A stretch of DNA of 64,000 bases from Heligmosomoides polygyrus polygyrus. Taxonomy: Eukaryota; Nematoda; Chromadorea; Rhabditida; Heligmosomidae. Positions 1 through 11,200 of this stretch are shown here, one piece after another. Both the position numbers and the translations under genes were made by a program. Below the pieces are notes generated by a model that was not told the origin of the DNA, did not search any database, and saw nothing but the letters and a program-made list of their open reading frames with translations. Location: the NCBI GenBank assembly GCA_947396885.1, contig OX377201.1, positions 64,082,983-64,146,982 of the forward strand, read 5' to 3'. The first letter of the stretch is position 1. The number at the start of each line of letters is the position of its first letter.

Positions 1-2158
1 ATCTGCCTGAAAAGTGGAGAAGAGTGATAGCACATGATGGCGGTTACTTCGTTTCTTGATGTGTTTCGCTTTTTTTGTAAAGCTAAAAAAATGTGGTGTA
101 TTGAAAATGGCGAGAACTTCTGCAACAACCTAACAGTATTACAAGTGGCTGAACACACATCCGTTGATGAACCGCCAAACGTGGCACAAAAAAATCGAAA
201 CTGTTCTGTCCGAATGTCCAGGTTTTACGACAGTCGCTCGCAGAAAGAGAAACATGTCAGTGATGTACGACAGTTTTGTGGTGTGAGAAGAACATGCGAG
301 ACCCGACCGCACCTTGTTTTTCTTCTTCCTGAGCAGCAATCGACGGAGGTGTCACCATCGCACCCGACTCTGTGTTCCTGAAAACTCGACGCGGAAGTTC
401 GTCCTGAAAATAGCAAGTGAAGGAGAGAGGAATAACACCAACGGAGAATTGGGCAAAAAAGCGAAAAACTTGAGCGCGTGCTCATGTGCGGTAGGGCTCG
501 TCAGTATTACACGGCTTCGTGAATTCTCCGGGTTTGTCCCCTTCGAGACAATGCATGCCAGTTGTGCGGCGAAGTATATTCTTCATTCGACTCCTCGGGT
601 ATAACTGAGCCAAAAACGCGTCTACAGACCCACGGAATTCTTGATGACTGTGGCATTGGAGGAATCCCTGGCGATACTCGAGTAGCGACTTGTTGTCGAC
701 GGCTGCGTTTCGGCAGAGAGTTCCAAGGGAACGGTTCATAAGCGTTGTTTGCGAGTTGTTACTGTCCTAGACAGGCTATGCAACAGGCTATAAATAATGC
801 TGTTATGCATGTATATGGGGCCCTTAGCGAACCCTGCACGACAATCTATGGAATACTACAGAGCCCACACACATTCTGTGGTTCGTGAAGTGTCGCCTGT
901 AGCAGATCTTGGTGTGTAGCACGTCAAATTAATACCAGTGGAGAAAAACAGCACTTTGCACGCTGCACGTCTCCTTATTTACTTGAAGGGAACCAACGTT
1001 AAGACAGAATTCACAAATATTGTGGATCCGCAGAGATAGATCACAACGACATGTGAACTTTGGGAGATTGCTTGATCACAGTCTTACATATCAACTGCCG
1101 CTTCCATTGCTATTCAACACTTTCAACACTGTGTGTAACGATCTGCAATTCTACACACTACATATAAAACTGTCCGGCTGTACGTATATGTGTGCATCAC
1201 ACTCCCAGCGGGAACCAATCAAGGCGACCGACAAGTACAATCTCCTAATAAATAAATAAATAAATACTCAACGAGAATGCGCCCTTTGAAATTTTTCATT
1301 TAAAAGTAAGGCCACGCATCTCAATTTAAAATATATTGCGGAATGTCCTTGGATACATCATAGTATCCTGTGGGTATCTCTCAGCGATTGGAGCACTGCA
1401 CAGACTGCAAAGATCACTAATACATTGGCATTTACCTATCTAAGGTTTCTTCTCCATTTCTTTCCGTCATATTGGCAACCGTTTGCACCACAACAAAATT
1501 ATACAACAATAGTGAACCCGAAACGACAAAAGGAAGAGGCACCTGCCTCTTTCTGCGACAGCGCCATAAATTATGCGCATATCAATGCTGTTGCACAGTC
1601 TTCACAACAGCGAGCAAATAAACCGATCTATTCGACTGATTACTGTAATTCGGGAGAAACCGTAGCCAGCATGGAGCTCGTCAGCTAAGCCGGTACCACG
1701 GCTGCTATGTGGTGAAGACAAACTGCGAAAAAGGCAATTCTGAAGCCAGTAATAACACCTACCGACTCTATTCCAATTGTGAAACTGGTGTTGCTGATAA
1801 CGCTAGCTGGAGTTTGAATGCGTATTGGAAAACGAATTGTGGAATTTGTGGCGGCAGGTGTTAAAGTAGAAGGAGTGAAGACCGGTTCCGCCTCAGTGTT
1901 TTCAGCTGGAGCAGAGGACGACGTTGCAGCTGGTGGAGTGTTCACCTGTTCCTCTTGATTTGGTGATATAGGAGATCCAGCAGGAGCGTGTCGTCCAACT
2001 GAAAGTTGGGCAATATAAGATTTTGTTAGTCCAAAAAATAATGAACGGATTACAGGAACAACCATTACATATGGCACGATCCGGTGTGGATGAATGTCCG
2101 TCAGACGAACTCCGGGATGCGGTCCTGCTACGCTTCTTCTTCCTTTAAAGAAAAACTC
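1..2158. other. no gene recognised
   Basis: Only short frames without domain-like content are seen. A short AAAT tract lies at about 1243-1264 at the end of a stretch that could be a LINE or SINE tail. The 3' UTR of the minus-strand SR-like gene probably ends near 2140. Confidence 0.5.
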
Positions 2159-2164
2159 TTTAAT
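2159..2164 (-). promoter_or_regulatory. possible poly(A) signal ATTAAA of the SR-like gene
   Basis: The hexamer ATTAAA on the minus strand lies about 45 nt past the stop codon. It is a common signal variant in nematodes. No AATAAA is seen nearer. Confidence 0.4.
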
Positions 2165-2210
2165 AAACAAATTTGAAACTCTCCAAAACTTCAACAAACA
2201 ACGCAAATGC

Positions 2211-5200
2211 TTACGATTTTCTGTGCTTTTTCTCCTTTTTCGGGCGCTTTTTCTCCGGGTCGTCGTCATATTCCCTATCCTTCTCTCGGTCAGAGTTTGT
2301 TTCGCGTGAGGCTGACCGTTTCCTGCGATCGTCGGTGGCACCGCGATCGCTGCTGTGTGAACGACTACGCGAAGAGTCGCCTGACCTACAACGAGCTCAA
2401 TGCAATTATGACCAACCATCTTGTCGGGAGCCACCTTGCAGAACAGAAACATCACTAGCTTGAAGGAGAGTCCATTCAACCTAAGACACTCCGGAGGAAG
2501 CGAACACAATTATATAACAGAACTGACTTTGCGCTTGGAGATCGACTATAGCTGGATGATCGACCTCTGTCTCTAGACCGTGATCGACTCTTATCATCAT
2601 CACGCTCAGAATGTCTTCTTTTGTATCTAAAATGAACCACGAACATCAAAAACAAAGGCACACAAGCTGAGCCACCAACTTGAGCAGAATATGTTAGGGA
2701 ACACGACGCTATCGCACTCTTTCCGGTAGACCCTACACCTTTAGCAGGTCGAAATAAAGAATGAGGAGGAATAGATCAAGATTCAGCAGGAGAATAGGAC
2801 AAGGTTTATCAGAAATAATAACAATGAAAGTCGTGCCCTAAGGTTTTGAATGTTTTTGAACAACGCCTTTCACACGAACCTAATTGGACAGATTGGGACC
2901 ATGCGATAACGTAGTAGTACAACTAATACACGGTAGTGCTGAATACGCCGTCGTCATCACTCCGCGTTTCCGTGTTTTGTTTGTTTGTCTATTACATATA
3001 CGATGAACATGAGAACAGCAAACGATTCCAAGGGTTTTCCCGTCCTTTCCTTCAAGTCTTTCGGATTTGACGACCAGAAAGCATAGTAAACGAGAAGGAA
3101 ATCAACGAGTACTGAATATCGAGGAATTCAAAAAAATTGGCAGAAGTGGTGAAGGAGAAGGCATATATCTATTTCCATACGTGAATTACAGTCGAACTAC
3201 ACAAGCGAAACGCATGTATTATCCAAGGGATAATACATGCGTTTTGCTAAGCCCAGCAAGATGCAGAAAATTTATTGAAGCATTTTGCGCCAAGCCTAGT
3301 GCAATGAGTTGGGTTGAGCGATGCAGTTTTGACGTTGAATTCCTCTCGCCTTTTTTCATACTAGAGTTCACAATTCTAGCACAATCCTAGTGTGGAGCTG
3401 GGCGTTCGCTAGGCCTACCAGGGTCCACTCCTTCCCCTCCCAACCTGTATTGCTCCCCAAGCTTTTTTCACGTATGAGTGACTTTGCTTTGAACAAATTA
3501 TAATTTTGAAATGGATCTTGTGAAGGACATTAAGCTTTAGACGGCTTGTTATAAAGACAAATTGCGATTAGTTTCAAGCATCTACAACTTGCTTTATCGC
3601 AGTGCTTAAATTGGACGCTGTTCTACTTCCGAGGTCGGAATGTATGACGGTGCAATGTTATCAGTTGCGAGAGGATGCTCTCAGTTCCTTTCACCTCGGT
3701 AAAATCACTGTCCTGGCGCTCCATTTTATGGGACGTTCAGAGATCCATCGCAGCGTGACGTGACCTTCTGACATCCCTGTGGGAGTACGCGCGATGCTCC
3801 TCGCGATGTTATGATGGGCTCCCATATCTGTGCTCTCCGAAAATTTTCCTAATATTTGAATGGTTTCGAATGCTTACAAATTTTAAATATTCAAACTCGA
3901 ATGAAAACCTATTCGAATACCTATTCGAATAGGTCACTCGAGCGCGACTATAATATGCGGTAGCTTACTATCGGATAGCGGCGCGCATCGCGTGCACAGT
4001 GTGCACTACACATAAAGCGGTCTCTGGGGCTGCTCGCCCCCGTGACGTCACAACGGCGAGCGAGCGAGGTTTCGCACGATGTCTGGCGTCTCTCGCTGCA
4101 AACCGAATCTCTTACTAGCAGCTCTGTAGTACAACACGAGGCGCTGCATGTGCTGTCCTACAGGGTGAGCCTCATCCCCTTCATTATACGGAAGATCCGC
4201 TGTTGGGATGAGGTGTTCATGAGCTCATTGAGAGCAAACGGGAGAACAGGAGAATATTAAGAACAGCAAAACCAACACTCTTCATCCCATTTAATCTCCC
4301 TAGCTTTTCGACCAGCTGTCCTAGATTATCTACACTCCCTGTGTATATGTCGACTCATGTCACTCCACTGTCGTAAAGATGGTAGAGAAAATCTTAGGAG
4401 CGTTGGTAGATCTCTATCATGAATGCTATGTGGACGTTAAGGTGTCTTGTTAGACCTCGAAAGTCGTAGAAGGGGAGAAAGAGCTTTCGCTCATCGTTAG
4501 ACAGCTCTGTTGTGGTTAGAGAAGTTATCTGCTTTATAATTTCTCGCAAAGCTCCAATGTAACCAACCCCCTAAACGTGTCAATGCAACCGGCCTTCGTG
4601 ATGTGGCCCTGTAGATTTCGTAAGCCGTCGTTGTGCTTGCCGACTCCTTCAGCGCGGCCGTGAGCTCATGATTCAGATGTGGACCAAGTATAGAGTCATT
4701 CGCGCCCGTGTGCACCCTTTCGCCTGGAATCTGCCCTGCCGTGCTCGCAACCGCGGTCGCGGGACGAGTAGCCCCGCAACCGCGCGATCGATATAGGAGC
4801 TCATAATCACATGATAGAACTCTGAACGTCCCCTTAGGTGCTGAATGCACCAAGTGTCCCTCACTACTAACTGAGTTCTACTGAAAATTAAACATCCATC
4901 CGGATCTATCCTAATCGGAGGAAGTACTGCTAGAAAAGCGAAACAAATGTAAACACTGTGGCAATGTAAACACTCCCGTCTAGGTAATTGCAAAGAATGG
5001 TTACGTCATAGGCTAGCTGAGTGTAGTGTTGTTGTAACTTAGTGTGTTTTCAGTTTTTTCATTATCAAGGAATCAGAGTGGGGTGCCCGGTGCAAATCAG
5101 ATCAGGGAGGGATCCACCTGATACTCTCATGTAAAAAAACGGTAGAAAATGAAAATACATGCGATACAAAGTACAACCACGCAAACCTTATGTTTTCCGG

Positions 5201-8200
5201 TCCTGATAATCGGTCGAATTGGTGTCTAAAACAGCATTCCTAGTTTAAGGGAAATGTGAAGAAACAGGACGGAATGAAACAAAACCTGGAGCAAATTCAA
5301 ACAATTCTGCCTATCGCAAAGTCAAGAATTCGACGCGCACACGCCTGGGTCTGAAGACGTATAAGGATGACCGTGATAATAAGCTACGCACTGACGTGAA
5401 AGCGTAGGAGCATTAATTGATAGAAATGAGAATTGTTATATGATCGAGGATGGGCGGAACTTCTCTTTTCTGATTTTCTAGCCATTTCAGGCAATTTTTT
5501 CTGTTTTTTTTTAAGACAATGACCACACATTTGGTCAGAAAACAAAAAATAAAGCTGCGTAGAAAATGCTGTCATGGCAGTTCAAAAACACGAAAACATA
5601 GAATATCATAAAATCATGAGCTTCATGACAAAGGAATGTTTCTAGGGTATTTAAAATTAACAATAATAAGGAGTTTTGGGTGCGTACAAATAGAAATTGC
5701 GGCACGCACTCATCGAGTATAACGCTTTGTTTGTTTGATTGATGGTAATTGGTTTAATCGGTTCTGAGCTATTGACACGTAGCTCCTTCACAGCATATTT
5801 GCATATTTCACGCCTTGTACAATTCTGCTTCAGCGTCTTTCCAATTTCATCAGTAGTGAAGGCTATCTACGACTACGTACAAAACTTTGTGTTAAGTGTT
5901 CAAAGCTAGTGCTTCAGTTACCTTTAGTTAATGAGTAATCAAAAAATCCGAGAACAGAATCCGAGAAAAGAAGAGAACTGTGTCTACAAACTCCGAGAAA
6001 AGAAGAGAACGGTGTTTATAAACTGAAACTATTTCAAAAGTTTTGCTCCACATCATACTCGCTTCTTCAGAATTGAATCACAGATATGACCATGCGTTCT
6101 ACATGTAAAATCATATGTAGGTGGTTACAAGAGAACAAAGAGAGAAATGGGAAGGTTTCCGTGTGATTGTTAAGCGCAGCTGTGCCAAACGATCCGCACG
6201 AAGCTATCCTTGGAGCTAAGCTGCACACAGCTTTCAGTTTTCAAACCTGGCGAGAGTGAAATGTCGTGCCCACAGCTGTTCTTCCCCGTCAGTACAATAT
6301 GAGGCGACCACACATGACTGCCAGTTTAAATTCGACCAGTCGTTCGTCGGCCTAGCGGCCGCCTACGACTGGTTGGGGGCTTCGTCCCCAAACCCTGAAA
6401 ATAGGACGCCATGGCCGCTACGGGTCTCCTATTCTTCCCTAGGCCTTCTGACCTTTATTTTAATCGAGATGGATCGATTGATCCGACTTCAGATTCGTGT
6501 TCAGCGACCTCGATTACCCCAGGGCTGAAGTTTCGTGCCGCCTGAGCGACATCCACAAAAAATCGATAATATTGATCGATATCGATTGGTCGACTTCAGA
6601 TTCGTGTTCGGCGACCTCGATTACCCCCAGGGTTGAAGGCGATGCCGCCGACGTGTTCGGCACGTGTACAACTCGCCATGCACGGTTGCCGACGCGTTCG
6701 GCACGTCTCCGGCTCGCCATGCACGGTTGCTGACGTGTTCGGCACGTCTACAGCTCGCCATGCACGGTTGCCGACGTGTTCGGAGGTCTACGGCTCGCCA
6801 TGCACGGTTGCCGGCGTGTTCGGCACGTCTACGGCTCGCCATGCACGGTTGCCGACGTGTTCGGCAGGTCTACGGCATCGCCAGGCACGTCGATGTTCAA
6901 CAATCGCTTCCAATATGCAGTGCCCCCACTCCAGTTGTGACGGACGGAAACAGGCACACACACACACACTGCTCCTTTATATATAGTAGGATTGTTCCAC
7001 GAGAAGGTCTTATTCGGCGCAATAATACCACGGGGGGGGGGGGGGGAGCAGCCCATGGGCTTCGACCGATTTAGGTGCAGCAATCGAATATGGTGACGTG
7101 AATTTCCCACGTTGTACTCAAACTGACGCGTACGTACGTGTAATGCAAGCTGCAGCGAAAGGGCCCTAGGTCAAACGGGTAAAAACTCGTTTAAATGTGG
7201 GCTGGCCACTTCATAGTAGCATTGCGTCCCTTATTCTGCATGTTTTATACCGCACCAGCGTCGGTCGCCACCCCGTCGGCGCCAACGCTCGAGTGTGCGG
7301 GCCACGGCGGCTAGCCGGCTCCGCCGCCGTCAGGTATGACGGATCACGCTAGGGACGTAGCCCAAAAATAGGAAGGGTTTCTTCTTCACCCTGCGTCGGT
7401 CGCCTGCTCCGCCAGCTATCCGGCTCCGGCTGTGGGACAGCGCGTATTTTTCCCGCACGTTTTCCGGCCAATCATGGACGCGAGATATGCTACACGAGAT
7501 ACATATGAATATACCGGCGCACTGCTACTATGAGGGGACCGGCCCACATTTGAACGAGTTCTTATCCGTTTGACCTAGGCCCCTCTCGCTGCAACTTGGA
7601 TGACACGTATGTATGCGTCAGTTTGCGTACAATGTGGGAAATTCCACGTCACCACATCCGAGTCTCTCAGACACTGGCAGAGTTCAACTGTAGGTGAAAA
7701 TGATGTATTTTGACGTCACAGGTGACCTGTGAGAGCTATTTTGGGGCAGAGCTTCAGTGAGCGGCCTACTAGTGGTCATTTCACCTCTCGCGTGATACGC
7801 AACACGATATGCAGGTGAACTATAGGTGAAGTAGGATTCATTCTCACCTCTAGAACTGAGGAAAGGTCGACCGCTCGGGCGATACGCTAAAGCAATTGTA
7901 GGCCTGCAGAGGTCATTAAGCGTGGCAGGTCTCATTTTCACGGTCGACAAGGACGAAGAAAATGCGCAAAGAGTGGTTGGTTCTTGCAGTCTTTTGTCTT
8001 AAGCTTCTTCTTCAGTCTAATTAGGAGAAACATAAGAACCAAAAACACTAGAAATGCTTCCAGGTGCGGAGAGGATAACGTTCCCAAGAATAATAAAATA
8101 TTTTACGAAATGTTCAAAACCACCATATCTTATTAGGTGCAGTGTTAGTTAGTGTTATTATTATTAATGCCGAGTTAGTGAAATATTTTACTTTTTAAAG

Positions 8201-11200
8201 TTTTGTCAACTCGTTGCGTTCGAATGTACAATTTTTTCATAACCATTCAATCAATTTTGGGATTACTTATGATCACAGGAGAAGTAGATGAATGTCGGAA
8301 TATTACTTTGCAAGGCCTCATTGATGCACCTTAACTGGATATGGTCAGGGGTGAATTCTACATAAATATGTAAGGATACTTCAATTGCGGAAAGAAGCAT
8401 TATTGTTTATATACAACAATCTTGTAATTCAGAAAAAGGAATTCGGGCGCCGTCATACTATTGTGAAATAATCTTTGGTGTTCACTACCAGACTTAACAA
8501 ATGTTCGAAAAACTGCTCGAAACGTCTATGTGATATACTTTAAAGGAAGCACTGTAAGGCACTATAAGTTTTTTTTTCTGATATTGCATTGGCTTAATAC
8601 AACGAGCATTATAACAGGTTGGATTTATTTTTAGGAGTCATGAAAGCTCAATGTGCGAATTTTAATGGGAATTAATGGTTCTGGCTACTGCGTCGCAAAA
8701 AAAATTGGATTACAGTTCTAGCACATTTATGACCTCTTTAGAATGTTCAATTTTTACAATATGTTTGTTGTCGCTATTGCTTGAGTAATAAAAATCTTGA
8801 GTCATCTATGAGTTCTTACCGTTTTATAGCAACACACCTCTTTGGATGGCCGGATAGACCAAAACCAAGCATACTTAACCTTATCCTAACAGTACGTGTA
8901 AATAGCATGGCGAGTTTCACGTCCTCCGCGAAACCCCCTTTTAAATTCCCGCCTAAATCCGGTCAACTGTAGGTCTTAGACCGCTCACCTGTAGGTCGAA
9001 ATCAGGTCACCTACAATTACATTGTTAGTTCACCCATTCTTCACGTGCAGGTGAACTCAGCCAGTGTCTGAGCTCAGACACTGGGAGAGTTCACCTGCAC
9101 GTGAAAATGACGTATTTCGACGTCACAGGTGAATTGTAGGAGCTATTTCGAAGGCGGAGTTTCAGTGAGCGGTCTACTACCGGTTGTCTTACCGCTCGCA
9201 TGATACGCAACGCGATATGTAGGTGAACTATAGGTGAAGTAGGATTCATTCTCACCTCTTGAACTGAGAGGAGAGGGGGATTATTTTAGGGCGGAGTTTC
9301 AGTGAGCGGTCTACTACCGGTTATTTCGCCGCTCCGGTAATAAGCTGCGCAAGCAATTGTAGGTCTGAAGAGATCATTTTGCGCGGTAGGTCTTATTCGA
9401 ACAGCCTTTAGGACATGGTAAAGAGACGTAATAAGGTTGGTTGCTGTAGTATTTTGACTTAAACTCTTACTCAGTCCATTTAGGAAAGACATGAGGACCA
9501 AACAATACTGTAGAAATGATGTTCAGGTGCAGAGAGGTTTCTGAAAAGCCTAATTGATGCACCTTGGATGGATATGTTGAAAGGCGCGGAACCCTACATA
9601 AATATGTAAGTATACTTTAATTGTGAAGCGAAGCACTATTGTTTATATACATCAATCCGATAATTAAGAAAAAGGGATTCGAGCGCCAATATACTATTGT
9701 GAAATAATCCAAGTTATAAAGATATTCACTACCAGATTTAGCGAATGCTCGAAGAACTGCTCCACGAAACGTCTATGTGGCGTGCTTTAAAGAAAGCACT
9801 GTAAGTTTATTGCTTATGTTGCGATGATTTTAGTACATGGAGCATTACAACAGGTTGTTTTTTATTGTTTAGGAGTCTCAGAAAGCTTAAAATGCGAACC
9901 TTAATGGGGCATTAATGGTTCCGGTTACTGCGTCTGAAGAGAGTTGGAATGCACTTCTAACACACTTATTTTCCCTTTTGAATGTGTAATGTTTGTTGCC
10001 GCTACTGTTTGAGTAATAAAATTTATGAGTCATATATGAGTTATTACAATTTAATAGCAATATGTAAAGCACGGATGTCGGGATAGACCAAAACTAAGGA
10101 TACCAAACTTTATCCAAACAGTACGCGTGGAAAGCGTGGCGGGTTTCACGTCCTCAGCAAAAACCCCTTTCTAATCCGCGCCTAGATACCGGTCATCTAT
10201 AGGTCTTCGACCGCTCACCTGTAGGTCGAAATGAGGTCACCTACAATTACATTGTTAGTTCACCCATTTTTCACCTGCAGGTGAACTCTCCCAGTGTTTG
10301 AGGTGGCGGCTCTTCCTCCTCCGCCAAGCAGCGTGCGATCGCGTCATATCGACGTGGCAATTTTCGATATCTACCGACACCACGGTAAATCGATATGGAG
10401 AAGGGTCGTTGATCGGTCGGTATCGGATCGCGGCTCTTCCACCGCCGCTACAGGGGGCCCTGGGAGGCGGGAGCAGTTCTCACACGAGCAGCTTGGACGC
10501 ATCACACCCTAGAGTCGCTTCCCTAGCCTGTCTCTGCGCTCGAAGAGCGCAGAACCCGGCTGCGCACTTCCCCTGAGCGACAGGAGTAAGCTCTAGCGCG
10601 TGCAGCTTTAATCGCACACATCCTGCAGTCCTTTCCCTAGCCTGGTTCTGCGCTCGAAGAGCTTTTGTGGCACACACTCTGGAAGAGCACAGAACCCAGC
10701 CGCGGACTCCCCGGGAGCGACGAAAACAGTTTCCACACGAGCAGCTTGGACGCATCACACCCTGAAGTCCCTTCCCTAGCCTGTTTTTGCGCTCCAAGAG
10801 CGCAGAACCCAGACGCCGACTCTCCATGAGCGCACAGGGCTAAGAAGGAAAGATTTCGCGTTGTCGCAAAGATGCGTGAGAACGATCGCGCAGATGTCAA
10901 TTCGTTAGCACAAATATTGCGGCACATGCGCGCGTGCGATGAGCACTCGCGGCTTTGCGGAGGAAGGATAACCGCGATCTATTAGATGTAGATTCCAGCA
11001 AATTGTGTTTGTAATATTATACCATTAAGGAATCAAAAACTGCCTATAAAGCATTTTTATAATGGTATCCCATGGCGTCGTTTCTTGCCTTGTTTGTTAG
11101 ATATGAATAAAACACTAACCAATGAAGTTTACCACAAACCGTCTTGACCATAGACACTAGTGGACTCAGTGATTAATATTGTACAATTAGATGTCTGATA

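Noticed and set aside
1685..2509. A 274-codon minus-strand frame over the 3' exons of the SR-like gene
   Set aside because: It overlaps exon 6 in another frame. The spliced frame with RS repeats and matching phases is far better supported.
6633..7074. Overlapping Arg/Cys-rich open frames on both strands
   Set aside because: They are translations of the 41-bp minisatellite inside the Helitron-like element, with no initiation or splice context.
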